NCBI RefSeq assembly: GCF_019175385.1
Contig: NC_083341.1
Span: 61,289,800-61,353,799 of the forward strand
Length of the DNA: 64,000 nt
From: Lycium barbarum
Taxonomy: Eukaryota > Streptophyta > Magnoliopsida > Solanales > Solanaceae
Reading direction: 5' to 3'
Shown: positions 35,209 to 46,855 of the stretch, in pieces
Numbering within the stretch: position 1 is the stretch's first letter
Layout of the letters: each line of letters starts with the position of its first letter
Program-made: the position numbers and the translations under genes
The notes under the pieces: generated by a model
Seen by the model: only the letters and a program-made list of their open reading frames with translations
Databases searched by the model: none
What the model was told of the DNA's origin: nothing

Positions 35209-36675
35209 TCAGAGTACTCCATCTCCTGTAATCACAAAGAATGTCTTTTCCTTCTGACGTGTTGTATCTAGGTAATGAACTAAAACAGGATCCTCATACT
35301 GACGCTCCTTTATCTCTATTACCAAAGATGACACCGCTGTGTCTTGAACAGTAACTCCTGCATCACCTGAATCTATCAATCGAACTCCGAGGCTAGCTAA
35401 TTGATGAACTTCATGGACCATTTCTCTTTTCTCTAGCTGCACATATGACAAGCTACCCATGGATTTATGGCTAAGGGCATCGGCTACTACATTAGCTTTC
35501 CCAGGATGCTACAGAATATCCATATCATAATCCTTTAGCAACTCTAGCCATCGCCTTTGACGTATGTTCAAGTCCTTCTGCTTAAAGATGTACTGGAGAC
35601 TCTTATGATTAGTATAGATATCAACATGGACACCGTATAAGTAGTGCCTCCATATTTTCAAAGCATGAATCACTGCCGCTAAATCAAGATCATGGGTTGG
35701 ATAATTTTTCTCGTGCTTCTTCAACTGTCTAGAAGCATAAGTGACAACCTTACCGTGCTGCATCAACACACAGCCCAATCCAACACCTGAAGCATCACAA
35801 TATACCACATAGCCATCTGCTCTTTCTGGAAGAGTCAAAACTGGTGCTGAAGTCAACTTATCCTTCAACGTCTGAAAACTCTGCTCACAAGCATCTGTCC
35901 ATTGGAACTTAGATGATTTCTGAGTCAACTTAGTCAATGGGGCTGAAAAAGAGGAAAATCCTTCTACAAACCTTCTATAATAACCTGCCAAGCCCAAGAA
36001 ACTACGTATCTCCGTAGGTGCCGTGGGCCTTGGCCAATTCTTCACAGCCTCAATCTTTTGGGCATCCACTCTAATGCCTTCTTCCGAAACAATGTGACCC
36101 AGAAAATCCACAGAGTTCGACCAGAACTCACACTTTGAAAACTTGACATATAGTTTTCTTTTTCGAAGAGTCCCAAGCACAGCTCGTAGATGCTCTGCAT
36201 GATCAACCTTTGACGGTGAATAAACTAGAATATCATCTATAAACACAATCATGAACAAATCTAGGAAGGGTCTAAATACACAATTCATCAAATCCATGAA
36301 TACGGCTGGGGCATTAGTTAGCCCGAATGACATAACACGGAACTCATAGTGGCCATATCTAGTCCGGAATGCCGTCTTCGGAATGTCCCCTTCCTTCACT
36401 CTAACCTGGTGGTATCCTGACCTCAAGTCTATCTTCGAGAAGTACCTGGCACCTTGCAATTGGTCAAATAAATCATCAATCCTCGGGAGCGGATACTTAT
36501 TCTTTATAGTTACTTTATTCAATTGCCTATAATCAATACACATTCGCAAAGAGCCATCCTTCTTTCTCACAAATAATATCGGTGCTCCCCACGACGATAT
36601 GCTGGACCTAATAAAGCCCTTCTCAAGCAAATCTTTCAACTGCTCCTTCAATTCTTTCAATTCCGCAGGTGTCAT
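35209..36675 (-). pseudogene. Reverse transcriptase and RNase H, Gypsy element
   Basis: Open from 36675 to a TAG at 35509 (388 codons), then continuing in the same frame to about 35209 with MGSLSYVQLEKREMVHE. RT motifs: [20 protein letters not shown] (29-48), [12 protein letters not shown] (81-92) with the first catalytic Asp, [14 protein letters not shown], and FIDDILVYS (145-153) with the catalytic DD pair. The thumb/connection includes [15 protein letters not shown]. The RNase H domain starts VYCDAS (D294). Two residues normally acidic in this family look changed: Asp331 in HDLDLAAV where Glu is usual, and Asn356 in YTNHKSL where Asp is usual. The 35509 TAG falls just before HPGKANVVADALS, where Tyr is usual. 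RT is nearly intact, RNase H probably not. Confidence 0.93.
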
Positions 36676-36970
36676 CCTATATGGAGGAATAACTATTGGC
36701 TGAGTGTCTGGTAATAGGTCAATAGTGAAATCAATCTCTCTCTCTCTGGGAGAATGCCTGGAAGCTCATCTGGAAACACTTCTGGAAACTCATTAACATA
36801 TGAACAGACTGAAGAGTCGGTGACTCTTCTTGCACATCCTGAACTCGAACTAGGTGAAAAATATACCCTTTTCTGATCATCTTCTCTGCCTTAATATAGG
36901 AAATAAACCTACCCCTCGGCGAAACGGTATTACCTTTCCACTTTAGGACTGGCTCGCCTGGGAACTGGAA

Positions 36971-37258
36971 TCAAACCATCTTTGCTCTACAATCAACATT
37001 AGCATAACAAGAAGCCAACCAGTCCATGCCCATAATAACATCAAAATCAATCATATCTAACTCAATCAAATCTGCTACGGTGTGGCGGTCACAAACTATA
37101 ACAACACGGCCCCGGTATACTCGCCTAGCTATAATCGGGTCACCAACTGGGGTAGACACCTCAAAAGGTTTAATCATCTCGGGCTCTATCCCAAACTTGT
37201 CGACAACAAAGGGCGTAACATATGGTAAAGTGGAACCTGGGTCAATCAGTGCATACAC
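36971..37258 (-). pseudogene. Retroviral-type aspartic protease, Gypsy element
   Basis: A 95-codon frame with the active-site region ALIDPGSTLPYVTPF (residues 3-17) and a later hydrophobic FDVIMGMDWLASCYANVDC, the conserved second half of the RVP_2 fold. In the family it cuts the Gag-Pol polyprotein. It lies in a different frame from both gag upstream and RT downstream, so the polyprotein is broken on both sides. The local catalytic DPGS motif itself is intact. Confidence 0.85.
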
Positions 37259-37479
37259 ATCATAGGAGGAGACTGATAATATACCTGTAACAATATCAGG
37301 AGATGTCTCACGATCCTGTCTACCGGCTAGTGCATATATGCGGTGCTAAGGACTACTCGAGATGGATACTCCACTCCTCTCTCTGCCTCGTCCTACTGGT
37401 GTCTGAGAAACTTGCCCTGAAGGGTGCACCACAGAAGAAGAACCAGTCACGGACCCTATGGGCTGAACCATACCCCCAC

Positions 37480-38651
37480 TCTCTCTCTCATCGGACACTG
37501 CCGCATCCTATGACCTGGCTAGCCACAAGCATAACAAACATTTGAGCCCAACCAACACTGACCGGCATATAACTTGCCATACTGGGCACACCGCGGCAAA
37601 GGGGGCCTCATCTGGCCTGACTCTGGTCTGTACTAAGAGCCTGATGCTCTAGAACTCGGGCCCGCTCCAGAATAAGAAGAACGATCAAACCTCGGACCTG
37701 AAAACCATAGAGGTGCACTCCCTGCCTAATGGAATGGATATCGGGAATACTGCGGTCTCTGTCCTCCCCTGGACTCACCCTCGATCTCTAAAGTCCTGGC
37801 CCTCTTGCCATGGCCCCGGTCACGGTCACGATCTGTCTTCCTCTGACGCTTGCAATCTTCCAGATTCTGTGCATATGCCTGTATACGGGAGATATCCATG
37901 CATGGCTGTAATACAGCAGTGGTACAAGCATCTATCAAGTATGGCCCTAGACCAGCCACAAAACGATAGACTCTGTCCTCCATCTCAGCCACCATGGCTA
38001 GAGCATATCTGGCGATAGAATCAAAATACACGCATTACTCATGGACACTCATACTGCCATGCTCAATACGTAGAAATCTTTCTGCTCGGCCTCACCTGAC
38101 CTCAGGAGGTAGATAATGGATAATAAAAGCATCTGAGAATTCTCGTCAAACAGCTGGAGGGGCATTCTCTCCCCTAGATAACTCCCAAGTCTGATACCAC
38201 TGTACTGCAATATCACAGAGTCTGTACAAAGCCAACTCAACAGACTCGACCTCATCCGCGTGCATAACCCTCAAGGTCCTCTGCATACCATTAATAAAAT
38301 CCTGGGTGTCCATATTTTGCTTTATCACGAAAAACTCTGGTGGGGGCCTAACCTAAGGAAGGTCTTAACCCTCGAACTACCAGTCCTATCTACCTGGTCA
38401 ACATCAACTCCCTACCGCTGAGCCTGGGCGGCTACTAATCTGGTCAATAACTTTATAGCATCCTGCACATCCTGGCCCGGTACATCCGGCTGAGGAACTA
38501 GGACAGGTGCTGGAGGCGGGGTATGCGATATCTCAGACGACCCCTCACTCTGAATCTCACCCTGAGCCCTCTTAGCCTGCCGAGTGCGGCTAGTGGCGTC
38601 ACCTGTCGCTCTCTTGCCCTTCTGGGCAGCTGTAGCTTTCTTGCGGGGCAT
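37480..38651 (-). pseudogene. gag of the Gypsy element, frameshifted
   Basis: Starts MPRKKATAAQKGKRATGDAT at 38651 (basic N-terminus and Pro-rich linker) and stops at 38412. The capsid-like part continues in another frame: MDTQDFINGMQRTLRVMHAD at about 38310, then ALYRLCDIAVQWYQTWE, then RVYRFVAGLGPYLID (about 37970) with a Lys/Arg-rich tail. A zinc-knuckle-like segment, CAQYGKLYAGQC followed by CYACG, lies at about 37510-37600. In the intact family this protein forms the particle and binds RNA. One frame change and several stops make it non-functional. Confidence 0.85.
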
Positions 38652-38836
38652 CGCTGAAATCAGAACAATTCATCAGAAGCGAACGCTTAACACATGGCTC
38701 TATCGCACAATCTAAGAGAGAAAGAAGGGCATCATCCTAAATGTCCTGTAGCCTCCTGTTTATAAGTGTGGTGCATAACACGCCCATAAACAAGACTCTA
38801 CTAGACACGGTCTGTAGACAATCCTAGGACGGAACT

Positions 38837-38848
38837 GCTCTGATACCA
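38837..38848 (-). promoter_or_regulatory. Primer binding site, initiator tRNA-Met type
   Basis: Minus strand reads TGGTATCAGAGC four bases after the LTR end, the classical plant site complementary to the 3' end of initiator tRNA-Met. Confidence 0.9.
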
Positions 38849-39876
38849 CTTCTGTCACGACCCAAACCGATGAGTCGTGACGAATGCCTGACCTCTAGCG
38901 ACCAAACACCCCGATGCTCATATCTGAATCTTACTGGACATCTAGAGCCCATGCATAACTTAAACTGAACCTATGAAAAGGGAAACATCAAAAATCTGTA
39001 CAATTTGTATATACACATACATACTGAAGAATAGTGCACGCCAGTTAGGCCGCTACATATGTTGTACACAAAAGAATAGGAGCCGACAAGGCTACATCAT
39101 CTGACTAATACATACAACTGTCTACAGACCTCTACTGGAATGAAAGCTGTAGAAAGGATGGGACAGGGCCCCGTCATACCCATATGCATGTACATCCAAA
39201 AAGGCCAGCATACCAAAATAAACTGCAACTCCGGATCAATGGAGCGCACTGACCTCTACTGGATAGAAGTCCTACTAAGCTGGACCACCTGTCTGCCTAC
39301 CGATACCTGCGGGCATGAACGCAGTCCCCCGAGCAATAAGGAGTCAGTACAGATAATGTACTGAGTATGAAAAGTGTAAGAACAATCATGTATAAAATCT
39401 GAACTCATAATCTGAAATAACTGTTTGCATGCATTTGTATGAACTAGTATTTGTATGTACCTGCATAAACCTGTATAACTGACTATGCCTCTGTGGGCGC
39501 ACAATATGCACGCTCTAAATAATAATCATGTTCATATACATAAACATAGGTCATAGTGTTGAGGAACGTTCAGCCCGATCCATATCCCATATAATAGTAA
39601 TGTCGAGGAACGTACGGCCCAATCCATATATCATATAATAATAATGTCGAGCAACATACGCCTCGATCCATATATCATATAATAATAATGTCGAGGAACA
39701 TACGACCCGATCCATATATCATATAATAATAATGCCGAGGAAGGTACGACCTGATCCATATATCATCATCAAGGTGCACCAGCTGATTAGGTGGTAATGC
39801 ATATATAACGCCTATCCTTTTTCCATACCCCATATACATATAACACTTGCGTTTATAACGTCTTCTGGTCACGGGT

Positions 39877-39881
<5 letters not shown>

Positions 39882-39960
<79 letters not shown>
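39882..39960. repeat. (TA)n microsatellite unique to the 5' Gypsy LTR
   Basis: About 40 TA units, absent from the equivalent place of the 3' LTR, so it expanded after insertion. Confidence 0.95.
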
Positions 39961-39967
<7 letters not shown>

Positions 39968-40791
39968 TAATGCATGAATAACTATGTACATAAAACTGGA
40001 CCCATGAACAGAAGGAGCAATCATAAACGGGGTACATGAACATCAAAGACTGAAGTGCTCCCTATGCTTCTAAGAGTAGAGTAATATGGAAGCTCGCTTG
40101 CTCGTTTTTGGGTCATACCATAAGGACCATGCCAAAATGAAAGAAGGAATAGCCTTAACATACCTCGAAGTATACCCCATCGTCCAACTTCTACCTCTCA
40201 AACATGGAAGTCTACAATTAAGATAACGTAAGCCTTAATCAGACTATTTTACCTCGCTTACTAATCATTTTAATTACGAATAGAGCTTGACAAATTATGG
40301 GCAACATCTCTCTTATAAGTTTAACAACCCTTCAACTTCCCATTTACTCCAACATCAAACACAACAACAATAACAACGCTTATATACAAATATGAACACT
40401 CAAATATATCCCCAATCATCTCTTAAAATAGTCTCAAATCACTACCTTTCCCTTCATCAACTTACCACTTCCACAAATACCCTCTCTTTACTTAAAATCA
40501 CTAAAACTCTTGATAATTAACTCAAATACAAGGGTAGAAATCATTTACATACCTTGAGGGGTCTAAGATTCTAAAGATCAACTTCAACTCCAACTCCAAC
40601 TCCCTAAGCTTTACAACTTGAAGAAACCCCAAGAATCAACCTTCTTTTTTACAAGATTGGGTTTACGGGGTTCGAATCTTGCCAAATATTCACTAATATG
40701 ATAGGAAATATTGGGATAGAATATACTAGGATTTTCTCTGATTTGGAAGAGAGAAAATAAGAAACAGGGTCGTAAACCACATATTTATACT

Positions 40792-40799
40792 CGGAAATA
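40792..40799 (-). promoter_or_regulatory. TATA box in 5' LTR of the Gypsy element
   Basis: TATAAATA on the minus strand about 0.36 kb into the LTR, the copy that would drive the genomic transcript if the element were active. Confidence 0.45.
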
Positions 40800-43302
40800 A
40801 AAATCTACAGTGGTGCGGTTCGACAAGCGGGTCGACGACGCGTCGAAGTATCGACGATCCGTCGACCTACGCCTGCAGATGCAAGGCTGCGGAACCCTAT
40901 CGACGCAGCACAACGACGGTCCGTCGACCATTCGTCGATGATTGGTGTCAGCAGATTTTCTCAGATTCAGCTCAGATTGTATCGATTCGATTCACTCAAT
41001 TTCTAATCCTGCAAATTGCCAGGAATTCCTGCTGGTACCCTTGTACATGTGGTAAGACACTTTCTATCTCCAAAACTCGAACATGAGTCTCAATTCCAAG
41101 GGCATACCCGACTATGAAACCAAAGGTTCTACTACGACAAGAACGAGAGGAGTAACATTGGATTGGAAGCACTAAGGCTCCAAGTTCAATCTTTTTCGCA
41201 GATGCACATCAAAAAGGTAACCATTTATCTTTTTGTTACTTTTCTTATAGTCTTCTTTGTTTATTTTGAGTATTAGTAATTTGCTTAGTTTCGGTGAATT
41301 GTTAGTGTGAATTATGATTAGCTAAGGTGTTATTCTGAGAATATTGTCTGATACTTATGGTGTTTATGTGGTTATGATTGATCATTAATATTCCTGTGAT
41401 TTAGTTCAGGCATGATATGATTCTGCCTTATTTAAGCATGTTAGTGCAATCAACCTGCCCTTAGCTTATTGCTTATCTGAGTAAAATGATTCAAGAGACT
41501 TGAGAAATGCTGAAATGAGGTTGAGTTTAGAAGAATATTGTTGGAGATTTAGGTTTAGAACTTATTATGATCACTGGGAATAGATTTGAATAGTTTGTCA
41601 CTGTAAAAATAGAATAGGTGAAGGGTAAATGATATTTGTTGCTTGTCCAGCTTCAATATAAGTACTTGTTTGGCCATTAGATATCTAAACTAATCGGTTC
41701 ATTAGTCATGATTGGGAATTAAGTGGATTTTGTAAACTAAAGATGTCTAATTCTATATAAAGAGTCAACTTTATTTAAGTATAGGTGATCCAGTCCCATG
41801 TAATCTTCTGAATTGATAAAATTAAATGAGTTTAAAACTTGTGTTACCGTAAGTGACTTTGTGTAATCATCATGGGGGCAAGACTTAATCCAATTTACCA
41901 TTCCTTGAGTAAGTATGAGATTAGAAGTCTTCATATTGTCTTAGCTATTTTCATGAGAGTTTTTTCTCCTACTTTTAAAAGAAATAAGAGGAAGAGGGGT
42001 GCAATCTGAGTCTATCCAGGTATAGGAATTGGTGTTTAAATATTGGATAAGTAATGGACATGGTCAAGAGGATATAGATAATATAATTTGGTCTTGTCTT
42101 AAGGTTAAAGTTGTACTGTTCTGGCTTTGTTCTTACCTTGTCCTTTCTTAAAACCAACTTCAAAATGAGGTGTATATGATTCTGTTGAGATTTTCATGAT
42201 CAAAAGGGCTAAAATCACTTCATGACTATAATACTAGGGTAGGGTAGTTGAAGATGTTAAAACTTGTGTCATGGTTGGTTTAAATGTTCAATTGGACTTG
42301 GTTTAGGGGATGGTATTTGGAGAAGCTTAAGTGTGTATAAATGAGTTATAAACCACATGACATGAAGGAACCTTTTAAAAGGCACCTTAAGGAGAGGGTT
42401 AAGCATGAACCAAGTATAACTTGGATCATATCACTTCCCTTCAAATAAGGGGTACCATGGCATATCCTACATGTCTATGGGTTGTATATTCATATTGTCC
42501 ATACTCTTAGCCCTCCAACTTCTATCAATAAACCAAAGGGGAGGTGAGAATCAGAAAATGAATTTGTCAAGTGTTGAACAAGCTGTTAAAAGATGAAAAA
42601 GGAAACTGCTCGCTTCAGGTTGCCAACTCCTAGAAACAGACTTGGTAGAAACCTTGGTGTCTAAGTCTCATTATGATATGATATCCCAGGTCATTGGAAC
42701 CATCAAGGATGTCCTGTTTAAATAATTTGTCTAAAATAATAGTGAGTCCATCCATGAGTAGTTTTGGTTGATTTCTGAAAATAAAAGGGCATTCGTTAAG
42801 TATGAGGTATTGGTAATGAGGATGAGTCTTGAAGTGAATACTAAAACAGCCAAGTCATTTAGTTTGTTGATTTTTTTTTATTTTTTTTTTGTGTCATACT
42901 TTTCCTATGAGGTCTTGTTGAAATTACAGGACAGAGCTTTCATTTATCAAAGTGACAATGCATATTCTCCTTGCTACATGCATGTTCTTGCCATTGTTGA
43001 ATTGACTAAAGTAATTCCTCATCCCCATAATGCCTATAGTTTTGCCAGAATTTGCTGAACTTTAGCTTCCTCATGCTATTTTTTCTCGGTTAAGTCATTG
43101 TTAAGCTCTTTCATCTATCTTAGACTTCCTAGTGATCATTTGGGTTGTAGGCTCCTGTTGTAGTTTGGTATTGTTTGTGCCTTATAAACCAAATATGTGT
43201 TGGTCTGATTTCATAATGATTGCCATAGGAACTGTTGGTCATTTGAAAACTACCTAAAGAAATAGCATGAGTTGTTTGGTTTGGTACATATCTATTTTTT
43301 TT

Positions 43303-43328
43303 GGGGGGGGGGGGGGGGGGGGGGGGGG
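43303..43328. repeat. Poly-G tract (26 G)
   Basis: Follows a run of eight T in the Ogre-like solo LTR. Confidence 0.95.
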
Positions 43329-43755
43329 ATTAATTTTAGTCTTACTCTAGGTTGGATGTGACTCTTAAAACTAGAAATAGTAGTTAGGAGGTTAGTTGGT
43401 TATAAGCAAGGTTTAAATTTAAGGAACAGATATACACAAAATGTATAAGGATGGGAAAAAGGGAATATGAATATACACGCGATATACATTTGATACACAT
43501 ACCATATGTGTATGCCATGGATATAGCAAGTGTATATCTGAACAAGGCAGATGTACTATATATATAAAAATGGAATATACTTCTTTTAGGCTTTAATCTT
43601 AGCCCAAACTTAGACTTTGCAAGGATGTGGGCCTGGCCCATTTCAAAATAATATAAGAGCTGTCCAGATGTCACTTAGCCCAAAATAGGAGGCAAAGGGG
43701 CCTCGGGTGGTTTCTTTTATGTTCAACCTTGGGCTGCCAAAGCCCAACAGCCTGA

Positions 43756-43759
<4 letters not shown>

Positions 43760-43820
<61 letters not shown>
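43760..43820. repeat. (TA)n microsatellite in Ogre-like solo LTR
   Basis: About 30 TA units at the place equivalent to the (TA)n tracts at 3327 and 17390/17920 in the sister LTRs. Confidence 0.95.
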
Positions 43821-43821
<1 letters not shown>

Positions 43822-44468
43822 TAAGTATAAGTGTGATAAGTGCAGTCATATATTTGCTAACCGGGGTCCCTTTTGTTTGTCTTCCCTCATCCACTGCATG
43901 GCTACTCGGGCCGGGTCAAAGCCAACCTATTGGGCCAAGGCTTAACAAGTCACTTCTTTCACAATAAAGGGTCTGAGAACGTGAAAAGGGAAGCAAGTAC
44001 TATAGACGTATATGAAGACCCAGCCATGGGTGAAAATGGCCAACTAGGGGCTTGGTACGCCCCTAGACCAACTCACTTTTATTTATGCATTTGTATTTTG
44101 ATGTTGTATTTGTATTTTTATATTTGTAAAATGCTTGTACATATTGGAATCTTTATGGTTATGAACTAGTCGTCTTAGGACAACGGTGCTTACGCCATTT
44201 AGTAGACCTTAAGTCCCCAAAGGAACTTCAAAACCCGGATTAAGTATAATGATTTCAAGATTCAAAGAATAACAAAAAAATAATTTTGATATAAATCAAA
44301 TAGAAAAATTTAAAAGATTTCAAAATTACAAGTATTATGGTGTTTTCGTTTAATAAACCGGATCAACATCTTGGAAGCAAAAGGAATACATTTTGGCAAA
44401 TTTGAGATTAGTGTTGGACTAAAACCGAGTCTTTTTCAAATAATTTGGGTCAAGCCCAACAAAAAGTA

Positions 44469-44469
<1 letters not shown>

Positions 44470-44519
<50 letters not shown>

Positions 44520-44656
44520 GATTTTGGCTAAAACCCACCTAGAAACGAACACATTTGGGCCAAAACCCATCTGATCTTCAAAAGGGAAAAAGAACAAATG
44601 GGGTAGGCCCACCAAACCCCCCCCCCCCCCCCCCCCCTTTTTTTTTTTTTTTTTTT
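44470..44656. repeat. (AAT)n microsatellite and poly-C/poly-T tract
   Basis: AAT units at about 44471-44518, then 21 C (44617-44637) followed by T to 44656, all within the Ogre-like solo LTR. Confidence 0.95.
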
Positions 44657-45943
44657 ACCAAAACATTTTGGGCTTAAGTCCATCCTAAGGCAGAAATTGA
44701 TTTCATAAATACACGTATACAAGGATTCATAATAATAAAAGCAAACCATTTGAGTTAAACCTGTTCAAATAAAGTGAAAAATGTTCATAAATACGAAGTG
44801 TTAGGTAAGGCGTTCAAACGTATTATGCCGATTGGCCCGAATGAAAGTGTATGATTATAACAAAGTATATACAAACATATGTGTATCAAAAACTAGAAGA
44901 TTTTTACACTTTTTCTTATGTACATTATCCTTATATATAAAAGAAAACTATTCTTATCTGGATATTATAAGTCCGAACCTAAAATACCCATATATAAGGG
45001 GGATATATTCAAAAAAAAAATGATATGCAATAATGACAGTCTTTATAAATGTGGGAAGTAAACAATAAATAAACAATTAAAGCAAATAATCATACATTGG
45101 AATTCGAAGGTCAATCGTATGGTACAGATCCTTAATACTAGGGTGCCTAACACCTTCCATAGGGGATCATCAGAACCCTTACCTAGAACTTTGGATTACA
45201 AATGTTTTATCACTATATTTGAATAAATCCTTCACCTTTGGTTTTCCTAATTTCCTAAAAATTAGGTGGCGACTCTTTTTCAAAACAAAGTCCGAAAGAG
45301 CACCAACAAGTTCGAAGTAGCTTTCCAAGCACTAACCCCGCCTGCGAAATGCGAACCGTAACAATGACTCAGAAGTATTATGTTCAAATAAAGAGAGTTT
45401 CAGGCACATGAACCAGGTTTGCAAACATGTTCCAACACAGAGCAAGAACATGGTCAGAGTCACAGAGCTGAAGACATGATCTATTCTAGCAATGAATAAA
45501 TCTAATTGAAGATATACAGACACAGAGCGAAGAGCATGATGCTATGAAACAGGTCTGCCAACATGTTCCATCATCCATCACAAAAGCAAGCTTAAGATAG
45601 AGTTACAGGAATGAATGAGAATAGGATGAAACAGGTTCTTGAACATGTTCCATCTCAAACTGTGCACAGATTCAAAGACAGACGAACCAGGTGGATGAAA
45701 CAGGTTCATGAACATGTTCCAGCATAAGTTCTACAACACTAGGATTTTCAGATTTATGGTAAAGACTTGACGGTCAAGTATCCAGAATTTTTTGCTATAA
45801 TTAAACAAGATTCTTTAGACTCCTACAATGACAATGATGTTTATTCAAAAGGCAAGAATCCCAATTCATCACAAACCCTAATATATCTCATGGGCCTACT
45901 CAAAGAGGGCTTTGTGTTTGCCGACCTGATGTGCACTCAATGC

Positions 45944-45951
45944 TATAAATA
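45944..45951 (+). promoter_or_regulatory. TATA box of the Copia solo LTR
   Basis: TATAAATA sits at the same relative place as in the sister LTR (58746), followed by the region expected to be transcribed. Confidence 0.5.
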
Positions 45952-46537
45952 TCTAAGTGTTACCAAAAAGAAGGTTTGTGCACCCACAAAGAGAGATTTC
46001 AAAATATTGAGCGATCAACAAAGACATTAAGAATATTCAGAATCCGGGCGTCTAGTACAAGAAGAAATATTGAAGGAGTTGTTCTACTGTATAATGTTTT
46101 TCAGTTCTTAAGTCTAGACTTTTGTATTAGGTTGTTTATCGAGTTGTATCTTTATCTGCTTTATTAGAAGCATTACGGTTAGATAAGAAAAAGTTGTAGG
46201 TTCAACTTCAAGTTGGGGATCGACTTGAAGGTTGCTTACTAGTGTAGGGAGATTAGTGAGATAGGTATTAGAGGTTAGTTCCTAGATTAGAGTCTATAAC
46301 TTGAATTTACAAAAGCTCATTGTTGTAGTGGAGTTTGGGTAAATCCTACAGAGATGTAGGTCGTGGTTTTTATCTCCCTTGTGAGCCTGGTGGTTTCCAC
46401 ATAAAATTTTTGTGTTCTTTACTTACCTGCTATTTATATTCTGCAAGACGCTAGCATAGAACAGGTAAAGTAACACGTTCCATCCTTAGGCGAAAATTGG
46501 ATATATCATAGAAGGAAGTAGGCTATGCAACCTAACA

Positions 46538-46855
46538 CTAACAAATGTGTTTTATGATTTGTTGAGTTTTTTTACAATACATGATTGGGGCTCGTTGAGA
46601 TTTCATTTTGAAGCTGTGGTTAAAATATGAAGCTATTCAATGAAGATTTGAGCTATCGTTGGTGTTTTTGACCCATTTCGGTGGAGTTTCATGGTGTAGA
46701 AGTTCGTCGGGGACGAAATAAGTTTTTGTATTACTTTGTATAACATTGTAAATGTGTGTATAAACACCTCTTATAAATTATTATACAGGTTTTACAATGT
46801 TGATACATTATACATAGTAAGTGTATAGGAGAGATAGGATTCAGAATGTAGATAT
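46538..46855. other. Intergenic/unclassified repeat flank
   Basis: AT-rich sequence between the Copia TSD and the LINE fragment. TATAACATTGTAAATGTGTG at 46740 is echoed by ATAATATTGTAAACTGGATG at 47424, on the other side of the LINE, so both may be one older repeat split by it. Confidence 0.35.

Larger units (their letters stand above)
31516..41157 (-). mobile_element. Complete but dead Ty3/Gypsy Del/Tekay-like chromovirus
   Basis: Two LTRs (31516-33659 and 38853-41157), a primer site, a polypurine tract and degenerate gag, protease, RT-RNase H, integrase and C-terminal domains, in that order on the minus strand. Flanked by the perfect 5-bp duplication TTGGA (31511-31515 and 41158-41162). 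The initiator-Met primer site, gene order and a chromodomain-like C-terminus fit the Del/Tekay chromovirus lineage. At least four frame changes and several in-frame stops break the polyprotein. It inserted into the Ogre-like solo LTR. Confidence 0.92.
38853..41157 (-). repeat. 5' LTR of the Gypsy element (2305 bp)
   Basis: Same sequence as the LTR at 31516, with scattered substitutions. It has five 44-bp units (39561-39780), a (TA)n tract of about 80 bases at 39882-39960, a TATAAATA box at 40792-40799 (minus) and three GTCGAC sites. It ends next to the primer site. Confidence 0.92.
29842..45363 (+). mobile_element. Ogre-like solo LTR (about 5.9 kb) with nested Gypsy element
   Basis: Starts TATTGACACCTAATTTTTGA, one G-to-A change from the family start TGTTGACACC, and ends GAACCGTAACA. 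It is flanked by the perfect 5-bp duplication ATGAC (29837-29841 and 45364-45368). Removing the Gypsy insert (31516-41157 plus one TSD) leaves about 5.9 kb of pure LTR, with no primer site, polypurine tract or coding region, so it is a solo LTR. It matches the LTR at 9805-21238 in order, including AT-microsatellite spots at 30711-30745 and 43760-43820. Confidence 0.85.
29291..46537 (+). mobile_element. Copia-type solo LTR interrupted by nested elements
   Basis: Starts TGTTGGCATAAAGTCATGTG, ends GCAACCTAACA, and is flanked by the perfect 5-bp duplication CTAAC (29286-29290 and 46538-46542). Its own sequence is 29291-29841 plus 45364-46537, about 1.7 kb. It is related throughout to the 1.0-kb LTR at 58329-59351 (same start, CTATAAATA promoter, GTTGTTTATCGAGTTGTA and GTGAGCC(T/G)GGTGGTTTCCAC blocks). 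No internal region remains, so it is a solo LTR made by LTR-LTR recombination. It was then hit by an Ogre-like LTR element at ATGAC. Extra length over the sister copy comes from more CATGTTCC-containing repeats. Confidence 0.85.

Noticed and set aside
45767..46030. 87-codon frame in the Copia solo LTR
   Set aside because: It spans the U3/TATA region, and the sister LTR has no equivalent conserved frame.
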